DNA of 64,000 bases, from assembly GCF_006346395.1 (NCBI RefSeq), contig NZ_VDMS01000002.1, positions 372,001 to 436,000 of the forward strand, in the 5' to 3' direction. Made by a program: the position numbers and the translations under genes. The notes below the pieces were generated by a model, which searched no databases, was not told the origin of the DNA, and was given only the letters and a program-made list of their open reading frames with translations. This DNA is from Nocardioides plantarum (GTDB taxonomy: Bacteria > Actinomycetota > Actinomycetes > Propionibacteriales > Nocardioidaceae). Of this stretch, positions 1 through 9,707 are shown one piece after another (the stretch's first letter is position 1; each line of letters begins with the position of its first letter).

Positions 1-136
1 GGCGATCGAGGCCGAGGCCGAGCGTCTGGTCGCCGCCGGGGCCACCCGGCTCGCGCGCTTCGAGCCCGACCCACCGCTCAGCCACGGCTTCATCGTGCTC
101 GCCGACCCGGAGGGCAACGAGCTCTGCCTCGACTGA
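1..136 (+). CDS. C-terminal end of a VOC/glyoxalase-superfamily protein (5'-truncated)
   Basis: Only the last 44 codons are present; the gene begins before the window. The visible end reads SHGFIVLADPEGNELCLD and then stops. The D-P-E-G-N-E pattern followed by a short hydrophobic strand is the usual C-terminal strand of vicinal-oxygen-chelate fold proteins, where the Glu is often a metal ligand in family members. Substrate cannot be told from this fragment. It converges on the histidine kinase on the other strand, 18 bases away. Confidence 0.72.
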   Translation, partial: AIEAEAERLVAAGATRLARFEPDPPLSHGFIVLADPEGNELCLD

Positions 137-154
137 CGCGAGGTGCTGCGTGGG

Positions 155-1315
155 TCAGACCAGCAGCTCGAAGGTCACGGTGGCGCCGCCGCCGGGGGTC
201 TCGGAGATGGCGATCGAGCCGCCGTGGGCCTGCACCACGCGTCGTACGGTGTCGAGGCCGATGCCGGAGCCGCGGTCGTCGTCGCTGAGCCGGACCCGCG
301 GCTCGAAGACCCGCTCGCGATCGGCGGCGGGGACGCCCAGGCCGTTGTCGGCGACCGAGACGGCGACCCGGGTGTCGTCGACCCGGGCGGCCGAGACGGC
401 GATGGCCAGCGGGCGCGTCGGGTGGCGGTACTTCGAGGCGTTGTCGAGGAGGTTCTGCAGCACCGAGCGCAGCTGGGTCGCGTCGCCCACCACCGTCGGC
501 AGCGGTCCGCGCGAGACCTCGACCCCGGACAGCGAGCCGGACAGGTCGCTCAGGACGTCGCCGAGCACCTCGCCGAGGTCGACCGGCTCGGCCGACATCG
601 CCCCGCCGAGGCTGGCGTAGGACAGCACCTCGTCGATCAGCGAGGCCATCCGCCGCGACCCGTTGATGGCGCGCTCGAGGAGCCAGACCGCGTCGTCGGC
701 CTGGTCGTCGTCGGCCAGGCGCTCGCGCAGCATCTCCAGCGACATCGACACGCTCGTCAGCGGGGACTTCAGGTCGTGGCTGACCCGTCCGGCGAACGAC
801 GACAGCCGCTCGTTGGACTGCGCGAGCTGGCGGCTGCGCAGCGAGAGCTCGAGCACGTCGACGACCCGCTCGGCCAGGGTGCCGAGCGCCTCGACCTGCT
901 CCGCGTCGAGGGTGCGGGGCTTGTCGTCGAAGACGCAGAGCGTGCCGATGACGACGCCGTCGAGGCTGGTCAGCTGGTGGGAGGCGTAGAAGCGGACGCT
1001 GCCGATGGCCCCGGTGACGAACGGGTTGTCGCGGAAGCGGACGTCCTCGCGCGCGTCGGGCACCACCAGCGGCGTGTCCTGGCCGAGCACCGCGGCGCAC
1101 ATGGAGTCCTCGCGCCGGCAGATGCCGGCGTCGAACCCGTAGGCCGCCACCTGGTGCTGCTCGGTGTCGGTGATCAGGTTGACGGTCGCCATCGGGGTCC
1201 CGCAGACCTTCGCGGCGAGCTCGACGATCGCCGTGAGCTCGAGTCGTGGGGGATGGCCCAGCACGTCGTACTGATCGATGCTCGCGCGCCTCAGCGCGCC
1301 CGTGGTGTCGGTCAT
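155..1315 (-). CDS. GAF-domain sensor histidine kinase
   Basis: A 386-residue soluble two-component histidine kinase. Residues about 25-155 form a GAF domain of the type in cytoplasmic light, redox or small-molecule sensors (it has the GTLCVFDDKPR strand typical of GAF kinases). The HisKA box VSHDLKSPLTS puts the phosphorylated His at about residue 180. The ATPase domain has the N box NLLDNASKYR (288-297), the G1 box DNGLGV (323-328) and the G2 box GSGIGL (349-354). No transmembrane segment or signal peptide is seen. The ATG at 1315 was chosen because it starts a compact protein just before the GAF domain; the reading frame stays open further upstream but shows no domain there. No response regulator is adjacent, so the partner is encoded elsewhere. 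The signal sensed is unknown. Confidence 0.86.
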   Translation of the reverse strand: MTDTTGALRRASIDQYDVLGHPPRLELTAIVELAAKVCGTPMATVNLITDTEQHQVAAYGFDAGICRREDSMCAAVLGQDTPLVVPDAREDVRFRDNPFVTGAIGSVRFYASHQLTSLDGVVIGTLCVFDDKPRTLDAEQVEALGTLAERVVDVLELSLRSRQLAQSNERLSSFAGRVSHDLKSPLTSVSMSLEMLRERLADDDQADDAVWLLERAINGSRRMASLIDEVLSYASLGGAMSAEPVDLGEVLGDVLSDLSGSLSGVEVSRGPLPTVVGDATQLRSVLQNLLDNASKYRHPTRPLAIAVSAARVDDTRVAVSVADNGLGVPAADRERVFEPRVRLSDDDRGSGIGLDTVRRVVQAHGGSIAISETPGGGATVTFELLV

Positions 1316-1404
1316 GTCGCGACGAGGGTAACCAGAGCGGCGGGTGCGCGCGATCATCCGGATGCCGCCCGGCGTTGCCGGACGCCGTGGCGACGGCTCG
1401 GGTG

Positions 1405-2001
1405 TCAGGTCAGGCCGGGGGCGCCCCAGATCGCCAGCCGGCGAGCCGGGTCGTCCTCGACGGGCAGCTCGGTGCGCAGCAGGTCGCGGACCTGGATCTC
1501 GAGCAGCTCCTCGCGGCGCTGCCCGCCCCCGGCCGCGGGGGCGAAGGGATAGAACGTGCCCTGCTTGTAGAGGTAGACCAGACCGACGCCGCGCCCGCTG
1601 CTGTCGGCGAACGGCACCAGCGAGCAGAGCAGCGCCGGACCGAAGCCGGCCCCCTCGAGCGTGGTGTTGACGGCATGCAGGTCGGTACACAGCCCCCCGA
1701 GGTCGCCCTCCTGGGGGTCGTACGGCGGGTGGTCGACCTCGAGCCAGGTGAAGCCGAACCCGTCGGTGCTGACCCGGACCTGCGGCGCGTCGGTGGCGGC
1801 GTCGAGCAGCTCCAGGACACCGCTCTGGGCGTCGGCGAACGCGGGCCCGGCAGCCGCCCGGTAGCAGACCGATCCGTCGCCGGTCGGGACCAGGCCGAGC
1901 GCGGCCTGCAGGGTGATCGCCGCCGAGGGCACCTGGAAGAGCGCGTCGAGGTTGGCCTGCTTGGGCTTGGTGCGCCCGAGGATCGAGTCGAGGAGGCCCA
2001 T
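1405..2001 (-). CDS. pspAB: PspA-associated protein PspAB
   Basis: A 198-residue soluble protein starting MGLLDSILGRTKPKQ and ending GAPGLT. It matches what I know as the actinobacterial PspAB family, which occurs beside HtpX and PspA. The start ATG overlaps the htpX stop as TGATG (1999-2003), so the two are translationally coupled. It is the last gene of the pspA-pspAA-htpX-pspAB run read leftward. The biochemical role of PspAB is not established; the arrangement suggests an accessory role in the phage-shock-type membrane-stress response with the HtpX protease. The family name is recalled from the conserved neighbourhood and N-terminus, without a search. Confidence 0.8.
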   Translation of the reverse strand: MGLLDSILGRTKPKQANLDALFQVPSAAITLQAALGLVPTGDGSVCYRAAAGPAFADAQSGVLELLDAATDAPQVRVSTDGFGFTWLEVDHPPYDPQEGDLGGLCTDLHAVNTTLEGAGFGPALLCSLVPFADSSGRGVGLVYLYKQGTFYPFAPAAGGGQRREELLEIQVRDLLRTELPVEDDPARRLAIWGAPGLT

Positions 2002-2903
2002 CAGCGGGGCCGGTCGAGCTCGGACTGGATCGTGGCGAGCTGCTCGAGTCGCCGCTGCAGCGGCGGGTGGGTCGAGGCGAGGCCCTTCAGGCTGATCGGG
2101 CTGATGCACAGCGCGCTCCCGGCGCTGACCTGGCGCAGGTCGCGCGACGTCGACCGCTCGACCCCGCCGGCGATCTTCTGCAGGGCCGAGCCGAGGGCCG
2201 CGGGCTTGAGGGTGAGGTAGGCGCCGGCCCGGTCGGCCGACAGCTCGCGGTAGCGCGAGAGGAGCCGCAGCAGCACGAAGCTGACGGCGTAGACGACCAT
2301 GCTCACGACGAGCACCAGCAGCCACACCGGCGGTCCGTTGTTGTCGCGGCGGCCGCTGTTGAAGAGGCCGAGGCCGCCGTACTGGGCGCCCTGGGTGAGG
2401 GTGCCGGCCGCGATGCCGGCCGACGACGCCACCGTCATCACCAGCACGTCGCGGTGGGCGACGTGGGAGAGCTCGTGGGCCAGCACGCCCTCGAGCTCCT
2501 CGGCGGTCAGCAGCTGGAGGATCCCGGTGGTCACGCAGACGACCGACCGTGAGGGCGAGCGGCCGGTGGCGAACGCGTTGGGCACGCTGGTGTCGGCGAT
2601 GCCGACCCGCGGCTTGGGCATGTCGGCCAGGGCGCAGAGCCGGTCGATCATGCCGTGCAGCTCGGGCGCCTCCTGGGGCGTCACCTCACGCGCGCGCATG
2701 GCCCGCATGGCCAGGGTGTCGCTCTTGGCCCACTGGTAGACCGCGACACCGATGCCGGCCACGCCGATCAGCACGCCGATGGTGCCGCCGACCACGGCGG
2801 CCAGCACCACGACGAGCGCGACGAACAGCCCACCGAGCAGGAACATGACGAGCGTCATCCGGGCGGTCAGCCCGGCGTCGCCGACGAAGCGTGTGCGTGC
2901 CAT
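2001..2903 (-). CDS. htpX: Membrane zinc metalloprotease HtpX (M48 family)
   Basis: A 300-residue integral-membrane protease that degrades misfolded membrane proteins. Two N-terminal membrane segments (about 15-57) precede the zinc site HELSHVAH, with HELSH at residues 143-147. A second hydrophobic pair (about 155-215) is followed by SRYRELSADRAGA, which supplies the third metal ligand Glu. Length is normal for HtpX. It lies between pspAA and pspAB on the same strand, 37 bases downstream of pspAA, so it is probably co-transcribed with pspA. This links membrane-damage sensing to membrane-protein turnover. Confidence 0.94.
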   Translation of the reverse strand: MARTRFVGDAGLTARMTLVMFLLGGLFVALVVVLAAVVGGTIGVLIGVAGIGVAVYQWAKSDTLAMRAMRAREVTPQEAPELHGMIDRLCALADMPKPRVGIADTSVPNAFATGRSPSRSVVCVTTGILQLLTAEELEGVLAHELSHVAHRDVLVMTVASSAGIAAGTLTQGAQYGGLGLFNSGRRDNNGPPVWLLVLVVSMVVYAVSFVLLRLLSRYRELSADRAGAYLTLKPAALGSALQKIAGGVERSTSRDLRQVSAGSALCISPISLKGLASTHPPLQRRLEQLATIQSELDRPR

Positions 2904-2940
2904 GACCCCAGTGTCCCGGAGGCCCGAAACGGGGCCGACG

Positions 2941-3231
2941 TCAGCCGGGGATCAGCCCGTCGTCGGCGAGCAGGTCGCGGACCTCGTCGAGGGAGGACTC
3001 GCCGTGGGGCAGGATCAGGTCGGACTCGTCGAGGGCGTCGGCCGCGTGCGGGACCCCGACGGTGCGGACGCCGTCGAGCAGGGCGAGCAGGGCCGGGCGG
3101 AACGACTCCTCGTCGCCGGCGGCGACCGCCGACTCGACGGCCGCGTCGAGCTCGTTGAGCCGGTCGAGCGCGGTGGCGGCGACGTCGTACTGACCCTCGC
3201 CGAGGATGCGGACGATCAGGCCGTCGCTCAT
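2941..3231 (-). CDS. pspAA: PspA-associated protein PspAA
   Basis: A 96-residue acidic protein beginning MSDGLIVRILGEGQYDV. Size, N-terminus and position directly after pspA fit the small PspAA family of actinobacterial phage-shock clusters. Its ATG overlaps the pspA stop as ATGA (3228-3231), so translation is coupled. There is no signal peptide or membrane segment. The family is believed to associate with PspA, but its activity is not established. The assignment rests on recognition of the family and on context. Confidence 0.8.
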   Translation of the reverse strand: MSDGLIVRILGEGQYDVAATALDRLNELDAAVESAVAAGDEESFRPALLALLDGVRTVGVPHAADALDESDLILPHGESSLDEVRDLLADDGLIPG

Positions 3232-4013
3232 CGGGGGGTCTCCCCCTCGGTCTGCTTGGCCAGCGGGTCGGCCGCGCCGGGCTCGGCGGCACCGAGCTGA
3301 CCGGGGGCCTGCGGGGCCGAGAGACCCTTGAGCCGGGCCAGCTCGAGCTCGACGTCGGACTGGTGGCTCATCGACTCCAGCTCGCGAGAGATGTCGTCGC
3401 TCGGGCCGCCGCCGGTCACGTCGTCGAGGGCGCCGGAGGCGATCAGCTCGTCGATGGCGCCGGCGCGGGCCTGCATCTGCGCCGTCTTGTCCTCGGCGCG
3501 CTGGACGGCCAGGCCGACGTCGCCCATCTCCTCGCCGATGCCGGACACGGCCTCGTTGATGCGGGTCTGGGCCTCGGCGGCGGTGTAGGTCGCCTTGATC
3601 GTCTCCTTGCGGGTGCGGAAGGCCTCGACCTTGGCCTGCAGCCGCTGCTGGGCCAGGACGAGCTTCTCCTCCTCGCCCTGCAGCTGGGCGTGCTGGGCCT
3701 GCAGGTCGCTGATCTGCTGGGCGAGCCCGGACTTGCGGGTCAGCGCCTCGCGAGCCAGGTCCTCGCGGTCCATCTGCAGCGCCTTCTCGGCCTGGCCCTG
3801 CAGCTTGGCGGCCTGCTGCTCGAGCTGGGTGACCTGCAGCTCGACGCGCTTGCGGCTGGTCGCCACGTCGGCGACCCCGCGGCGTACGTTGGCGAGCAGC
3901 TCGAGCTGACGCTGGTAGCTGTAGTCGAGCGTCTCGCGGGGGTCCTCGGCCCGGTCGAGCGCCTTGTTGGCCTTCGCCCGGAAGATCATGCTCATCCGCT
4001 TCATCATGCTCAT
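3228..4013 (-). CDS. pspA: Phage shock protein A (PspA/IM30, ESCRT-III-like)
   Basis: A 261-residue peripheral membrane protein. The N-terminal amphipathic stretch MSMMKRMSMIFRAKANKAL is the membrane-binding helix of the family. It is followed by long coiled-coil helices (about 25-190) rich in E, Q, L and R, for example TQLEQQAAKLQGQAEKALQ. The last 45 residues are a Pro/Ala/Gly-rich tail beyond the usual 220-residue core. PspA oligomerises on damaged membranes and limits proton leakage. It is first in the cluster pspA-pspAA-htpX-pspAB. Seventy-three bases separate it from the divergent DUF3043 gene, so the promoter must lie there. Confidence 0.94.
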   Translation of the reverse strand: MSMMKRMSMIFRAKANKALDRAEDPRETLDYSYQRQLELLANVRRGVADVATSRKRVELQVTQLEQQAAKLQGQAEKALQMDREDLAREALTRKSGLAQQISDLQAQHAQLQGEEEKLVLAQQRLQAKVEAFRTRKETIKATYTAAEAQTRINEAVSGIGEEMGDVGLAVQRAEDKTAQMQARAGAIDELIASGALDDVTGGGPSDDISRELESMSHQSDVELELARLKGLSAPQAPGQLGAAEPGAADPLAKQTEGETPR

Positions 4014-4071
4014 GCGAGCACCCTATGCCGCGGCGGCAAGATCGGCGACGGGCAGCCGCGATGGCAGCCGG

Positions 4072-4077
4072 TAGGCT
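4072..4077 (+). promoter_or_regulatory. Putative -10 element (TAGGCT) of the DUF3043 gene
   Basis: TAGGCT fits the actinobacterial TANNNT -10 pattern and ends nine bases before the ATG at 4087. A start 6-7 bases downstream would leave a leader of about three bases, so the transcript may be almost leaderless. No clear -35 or Shine-Dalgarno is visible, which agrees with this. Weak evidence from a short motif. Confidence 0.4.
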
Positions 4078-4086
4078 GAGCGCGTC

Positions 4087-4638
4087 ATGAAGCTGCGTCG
4101 TACGAAGTCCGAAGAGTCCTCCCCGACCGTCACCCTCACCAAGGCCGACGGCAAGGGTCGGCCCACGCCGACCCGCAAGGAGGCCGAGGCCGCCGCCCGT
4201 GAGCGCGCCAGGGTCCCCCGCACCCGCAAGGAGCAGAACGCCCGGGCCCGGGCCACGCGCGGCGAGTCGAGCCAGCGCATCCGCCAGGGCATGAAGGACG
4301 GCGACGAGCGCTACCTGCTCCCCCGCGACAAGGGTCCCGTCCGCCGCTTCATCCGCGACTTCGTCGACGCGCGCTTCGGCTTCGCCGAGGTCGTCATCCC
4401 GCTGATGTTCGTCGCGCTGATCTACTCGCCGCTGGTGATCCCGTTGTTCCTGGTGCTGCTGGTCGACCTGGTCATCCTGCGCCTGCGGCTGCGCAAGCAG
4501 CTCGCGCTGCGCTTCCCCGACGCGCCCCTCAAGGGCACCACCTACTACGCCGTCACCCGGGCGATGCAGATGAAGTTCATGCGCCTGCCCAAGCCCAAGG
4601 TCAAGATCGGCCAGGCGCTCCCCGAGCACTACCGCTGA
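4087..4638 (+). CDS. DUF3043 membrane protein
   Basis: A 183-residue conserved actinobacterial protein of unknown function. The first 95 residues are highly charged (Lys/Arg/Glu/Thr-rich) and probably cytoplasmic. A hydrophobic hairpin follows at about 101-131 (EVVIPLMFVALIYSPL and IPLFLVLLVDLVIL). The conserved tail contains DAPLKGTTYYAVTRAMQMK and ends LPKPKVKIGQALPEHYR. This layout is that of the DUF3043 family. It is transcribed alone, divergent from pspA and closed by a strong terminator six bases after the stop. Confidence 0.86.
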   Translation: MKLRRTKSEESSPTVTLTKADGKGRPTPTRKEAEAAARERARVPRTRKEQNARARATRGESSQRIRQGMKDGDERYLLPRDKGPVRRFIRDFVDARFGFAEVVIPLMFVALIYSPLVIPLFLVLLVDLVILRLRLRKQLALRFPDAPLKGTTYYAVTRAMQMKFMRLPKPKVKIGQALPEHYR

Positions 4639-4643
4639 CACGT

Positions 4644-4684
4644 GATCGACCCGTCGCCCATGGGCGACGGGTCGATCGCTTTTT
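4644..4684 (+). terminator. Intrinsic terminator of the DUF3043 gene
   Basis: A perfect inverted repeat at 4644-4677 has 16-17 bp arms built on GATCGACCCGTCGCCC. It is followed by GC and five T residues (4680-4684), the classic rho-independent layout on the + strand. Confidence 0.9.
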
Positions 4685-4686
4685 CA

Positions 4687-4720
4687 CGCTGACCCGTCGC
4701 CCATGGGCGACGGGTCAGCG
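4687..4720 (-). terminator. Second hairpin, downstream of the aldo/keto reductase
   Basis: A second perfect palindrome whose central 26 bases (GACCCGTCGCCC...GGGCGACGGGTC) are identical to the preceding terminator, with outer arms CGCT/AGCG. It abuts the stop codon of the leftward aldo/keto reductase, so it probably ends that transcript. On the minus strand it is followed by A-rich rather than U-rich sequence, so it may be weaker or act with the first hairpin. Confidence 0.7.
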
Positions 4721-5731
4721 TCAGCCGAAGCTCTCGGTACGCCGCGGGGACTGGGTCTTGGCGGCGTCGCGCTCGGCGACGTCACCGACGATCTCGTCGA
4801 TCGCGGACAGCACGTCGGCGTCGAGGGTGACGCCGGCGGCCTTGACGTTGTCGGTGACCTGCTCGGGGCGGGACGCGCCGATGATGGCCGAGGCGACGTT
4901 GGGGTTCTGCAGGGTCCAGGCGACCGCGAGCTGGGCCATCGAGAGACCGGCGTCGGCAGCGACGGGCTGCAGGCGCTGGACGCGCTCGAGGACGTCGTCC
5001 TCGAGCCAGCGCTTGATCATGTCGGCGCCGCCCTTCTCGTCGGTCGCGCGCGAGCCCGCGGGCAGCTCGGCCCCGGGGAGGTACTTGCCGGTGAGCACGC
5101 CCTGGGCGATCGGCGACCAGACGATCTGGCCGAGTCCGAGCTCCTCGCAGGTCGAGACGACCTCGGACTCGATGACGCGCCACAGCATGTTGTACTGCGG
5201 CTGGTTGGAGACCAGCGGCACGTGCAGCTCGCGTGCCAGCGCGGCCGCGGCGCGGATCTCCTCGGCCCGCCACTCCGAGACGCCGATGTAGAGCGCCTTG
5301 CCCGCGCGTACGACGTCGGCGAAGGCCAGCATCGTCTCCTCGAGCGGGGTCTCGTGGTCGTAGCGGTGGGCCTGGTAGAGGTCGACGTAGTCGGTCTGCA
5401 GGCGCTGCAGCGACCCGTCGATCGACTCCAGGATGTGCTTGCGGGACAGGCCGTGGTCGTTGGGCCCGCCGGGGCCGGTCGGGAAGTAGACCTTGGTGAA
5501 GATCTCGAGCCCCGCCCGGCGCTCGCCGGCCAGTGCCTTGCCGAGGACGGTCTCGGCCGCGGTGTTGGCGTAGACGTCGGCGGTGTCGAAGGTCGTGATG
5601 CCCTCGTCGAGGGCCTGGCGCACGCACGCGAGCGCGGCGTCCTCCTCGACCTGCGAGCCGTGGGTGAGCCAGTTGCCGTAGGAGACGGCCGAGACACGCA
5701 GGCCGCTCGCTCCGAGGTTGCGGAATTCCAT
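4721..5731 (-). CDS. Aldo/keto reductase
   Basis: A 336-residue NADPH-dependent oxidoreductase of the potassium-channel-beta-like branch (starts MEFRNLGASGLRVSAVSYGN). Catalytic residues are visible: Asp and Tyr in FDTADVYANT, Lys in FTKVYFP, and His in LYQAHRYD. NADPH-binding motifs near the C-terminus include SAIIGASRPEQV. Length is normal. It appears monocistronic, divergent from the GNAT gene with 59 bases between starts. The substrate cannot be predicted; family members reduce aldehydes, ketones and sugar derivatives. Confidence 0.93.
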   Translation of the reverse strand: MEFRNLGASGLRVSAVSYGNWLTHGSQVEEDAALACVRQALDEGITTFDTADVYANTAAETVLGKALAGERRAGLEIFTKVYFPTGPGGPNDHGLSRKHILESIDGSLQRLQTDYVDLYQAHRYDHETPLEETMLAFADVVRAGKALYIGVSEWRAEEIRAAAALARELHVPLVSNQPQYNMLWRVIESEVVSTCEELGLGQIVWSPIAQGVLTGKYLPGAELPAGSRATDEKGGADMIKRWLEDDVLERVQRLQPVAADAGLSMAQLAVAWTLQNPNVASAIIGASRPEQVTDNVKAAGVTLDADVLSAIDEIVGDVAERDAAKTQSPRRTESFG

Positions 5732-5790
5732 GCCACCCAACCTAGGAGGTGGATGGGCGGCTGCGATGATCGGGCCATGGTGACTCGGCG

Positions 5791-6339
5791 ATGAGCAACG
5801 GACCCACGGCCGACGTCTCGGTGCGCATCGCCTGGGCCGACGACGCGGAGGCGATCGCCGCCCTGCAGGTGGCGGCCTGGAGCGAGCAGTACGCCGGGGT
5901 GCTGCCGGCCGGATCGGTCCCCGACGACGCCGCGCCGGTCGCCGAGGCCTGGCGCGCGTCGCTGGCGCGGTCCTCCGACGCCCGCAACCGGGTGCTCGTG
6001 GCCCTGGAGCGCAACCGGGTCGTGGGCTTCGCCGTGACGACACCGGCCACCGACCCCGACTGCGACCCCGTCGCCGACGGCGAGCTCGCCGAGCTCGTGG
6101 TGATCCGTGCCGAGCAGGGCAAGGGCCACGGCAGCCGGCTGCTGCAGGCCGTGGCCGAGACCCTCGAGGCCGACCGGTTCACGCGGGCGGTCACCTGGGC
6201 CATCGCCGGCGACGACGTCCGCCGGGCGTTCCTCGTCGGGGCCGGCTGGGCCGCCGACTCCGCCCACCGCGAGCTCGACGTCGACGGCGGCGGGACGAGC
6301 ACGATCAAGCAGGTCCGCCTGCACACCGCCCTCGTCTGA
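5791..6339 (+). CDS. GNAT-family N-acetyltransferase
   Basis: A 182-residue protein with the acetyl-CoA-binding core of the GNAT fold. After an N-terminal region (AWADDAEAIAALQVAAW) comes motif A, LVVIRAEQGKGHGSRLLQ, with the pyrophosphate-binding Q-G-K-G-H-G. Motif B follows as VRRAFLVGAGWAAD. The acceptor is unknown. The ATG at 5791 follows a short purine-rich stretch. The gene converges on the M4 protease, with a shared hairpin between them. Confidence 0.88.
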   Translation: MSNGPTADVSVRIAWADDAEAIAALQVAAWSEQYAGVLPAGSVPDDAAPVAEAWRASLARSSDARNRVLVALERNRVVGFAVTTPATDPDCDPVADGELAELVVIRAEQGKGHGSRLLQAVAETLEADRFTRAVTWAIAGDDVRRAFLVGAGWAADSAHRELDVDGGGTSTIKQVRLHTALV

Positions 6340-6357
6340 CCCGGTCGGAGACGGCGA

Positions 6358-6393
6358 AAGGGCCCGTGCCGGTTCCGTCCGGCACGGGCCCTT
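6358..6393. terminator. Bidirectional hairpin between the GNAT and protease genes
   Basis: A perfect 15-bp stem (AAGGGCCCGTGCCGG pairing with CCGGCACGGGCCCTT) with a six-base loop lies between two convergent stop codons (6339 and 6409). It begins with A and ends with T residues in the stem, as expected of a bidirectional terminator, but no long U tract follows. Confidence 0.75.
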
Positions 6394-6408
6394 CCGATCG
6401 GGGTGCCC

Positions 6409-8085
6409 TCAGCCGACCGCGACCGCGCTCCACGCGGCGGCGACGGCGTCGTACTGGGTGCCGGTGCCGTAGAGGTCGCGAGCCGCGCTGAGGGTGGCGG
6501 TGCGGGCCTGGGCGTAGGTGGTCCCGCTGGTGAAGTAGGTCGTCAGCGCGCGGAACCAGATCCGCTGGGCGGCGTCGCGGCCGATCCCGCTGACGGTCGA
6601 GCCGTTGCAGGTCGTCGAGCTGTGGGCCTTGCCGCCGATGGTCTTGGCGCCGGACCCCTCGGCGAGCAGGTAGAAGAAGTGGTTGGCCACGCCCGAGGAG
6701 TAGTGGACGTCGAGGTTCTTGGTGTCGGCGCTGTAGCAGTTGGGCGAGGACCCGTCGGAGATCGGGTTGTCCATCCGGCGGAAGCCGACGCCCTGGGCGA
6801 GGTCGAACTCCTCGCCGATGTAGTAGTCGCCCGGGTCGTTGGCGTTCGCGGCGTAGAACTCGACCATGGTGCCGAAGATGTCGGAGGTCGCCTCGTTGAG
6901 GCCGCCGGACTCACCGGAGTAGGTCAGGTTGGCGGTGTTCTCGGTGACGCCGTGCGACATCTCGTGGCCGGCGACGTCGAGGGAGACCAACGGGCCGAAG
7001 GAGGTGCCATCACCATCGCCGTAGGTCATCTTGGTGCCGTCCCAGAACGCGTTGACGTAGTTGGCGCCGTAGTGGACGCGGCTGGGGGCGCCGGTGCCGT
7101 TGCCGAAGATGCCGTTGCGGCCCAGGACGTTCTTGTAGTAGTCGAAGGTCACCGCGCCGCCGTAGTGGGCATCGACGGCCGCCGACTCGCGGTTGGCGTT
7201 GGTCCCGCTGCCGAAGCTGTTGTCGGGGCTGGAGTAGGCGACGCCCTTGACGCAGCCGGCCCCGAGGATCGAGCAGAGGACCGAGTCCTCCTTGTTCTGG
7301 GCGTCGGTGGTCTTGGCGTTGCCGTGGGCGGCGTCGGTGAGCGTGAAGGTGCTGCCGCTCCGGGTGACCGAGATCGGGACGGTGCCGCTGTAGAGCGAGG
7401 TGCCCTGCCCGTCGGCGGTGTGGATGCCCTCGACCCGGCGGATGACCTGGCCGGTGCGGGCGTCGACGTACGTCGCCAGGCGGCTCGGCGTGCCGTCGGC
7501 CTGGACACCGGTGGTCCTGACCTCGTAGGCGAGGCGGGGCGTCGTACCGAGGGCGTCCACGACGAGGCGCGGAGCGGCCTGGGACGCGCGGAGGCCGTCG
7601 ATGCCGCGGGTGGCGCGGGTCGGCGCGAGGGCCTTCGATCGCGCCGAGGAGGCGCCGAGCACCGGCGCGACCGAGAGGGTCAGGGGCGCCCTCAGCGTCT
7701 GGGTCACGCCCTCGAGGGTGGCGTCGGGTGCCTGGTGGACGACGAGGTCGCCACCGAGGACCGGCAGCCCGCGGTAGGTCCGGTCCATCCGCACGTGGGT
7801 GGTGCCGTCGGGGTCGGTGAAGGCGTCCTTGGCGACGAGCTCCTGCTCGACGCTGGCGCGGGCCGCGCCCGGGTGGTCGGCCAGGGCGGCGATCGCCCGC
7901 GCGGCGAGACGGTCGAGGGACGCGGCCGTCGTGGCGCCGGTCGTGGTGCCGGTCGTGGCGCCGGTCGTGGCGGTCGTGGTGGCGGACGAGCCGCTCGACG
8001 GCGCGCTCGTCGCGGGTGCGACCTGGACGCCGAGCGTGCCGACGACCAGGACCGATGCGGCGGCGAGACCCATGGATGTGCGCAT
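6409..8085 (-). CDS. Secreted thermolysin-like zinc metalloprotease (M4 family)
   Basis: A 558-residue exported endopeptidase made as a preproprotein. A signal peptide (about 1-28, MRTSMGLAAASVLVVGTLGV then an Ala/Ser cleavage zone) is followed by a Thr-rich stretch. The propeptide (about 55-225) has FTP/PepSY-type features such as RTYRGLPVLGGDLVVH. The catalytic domain has the zinc motif HEMSH at 374-378 and the third ligand in GGLNEATSD (Glu 398). The acid-base His region is DVHYSSGVAN, and the C-terminal helical domain follows. The ATG at 8085 follows an AGAGG ribosome site. The 152-base upstream gap contains three GTTGC repeats (8187-8208) that could be an activator site. It follows dapB on the same strand but probably has its own promoter. 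Confidence 0.95.
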   Translation of the reverse strand: MRTSMGLAAASVLVVGTLGVQVAPATSAPSSGSSATTTATTGATTGTTTGATTAASLDRLAARAIAALADHPGAARASVEQELVAKDAFTDPDGTTHVRMDRTYRGLPVLGGDLVVHQAPDATLEGVTQTLRAPLTLSVAPVLGASSARSKALAPTRATRGIDGLRASQAAPRLVVDALGTTPRLAYEVRTTGVQADGTPSRLATYVDARTGQVIRRVEGIHTADGQGTSLYSGTVPISVTRSGSTFTLTDAAHGNAKTTDAQNKEDSVLCSILGAGCVKGVAYSSPDNSFGSGTNANRESAAVDAHYGGAVTFDYYKNVLGRNGIFGNGTGAPSRVHYGANYVNAFWDGTKMTYGDGDGTSFGPLVSLDVAGHEMSHGVTENTANLTYSGESGGLNEATSDIFGTMVEFYAANANDPGDYYIGEEFDLAQGVGFRRMDNPISDGSSPNCYSADTKNLDVHYSSGVANHFFYLLAEGSGAKTIGGKAHSSTTCNGSTVSGIGRDAAQRIWFRALTTYFTSGTTYAQARTATLSAARDLYGTGTQYDAVAAAWSAVAVG

Positions 8086-8237
8086 GCTGATGCCTCTCGA
8101 GAGGTGCGACGCCGGGAGCAGACGCCGTCGCCGACACCATGTCGCGCACACCGCGGCGCGGTCGACCAGGCGTCGGCCCCACGTTTGTGCAACGCAGCAA
8201 CCTGCAACCCTGCGACCTCGACGGCCGCCCGACGCGG

Positions 8238-9604
<1,367 letters not shown>

Positions 9605-9668
9605 CCCTCGCGCCTGGGGGGACGGTCGTGGACCGTCCCCACCGATGCCTGCCACGCGACGATATGAC

Positions 9669-9687
9669 TAAGGTAAGCCTTACCTCA
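9669..9687 (+). promoter_or_regulatory. DtxR/IdeR-type iron box
   Basis: The 19-base sequence TAAGGTAAGCCTTACCTCA matches the consensus TWAGGTWAGSCTWACCTWA at 18 of 19 positions. Its core AGGTAAG-C-CTTACCT is a perfect palindrome. It sits 20 bases before the GTG of the FG-GAP gene and overlaps the probable -10/start region (TATGAC at 9664-9669). In actinomycetes, iron-loaded IdeR/DmdR binding such a site represses transcription. Iron-dependent repression of the two downstream genes is therefore predicted from sequence alone. Confidence 0.82.
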
Positions 9688-9707
9688 TTTTCAGGAAGGC
9701 TTCATCC

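Noticed and set aside
1316..1690. N-terminal extension of the GAF kinase by 125 codons
   Set aside because: It overlaps the pspAB gene on the same strand and has Arg/Pro-rich, domain-free sequence.
8187..8208. Regulatory site made of three GTTGC repeats upstream of the M4 protease
   Set aside because: Short and spaced irregularly; kept only as a remark in the gene entry.
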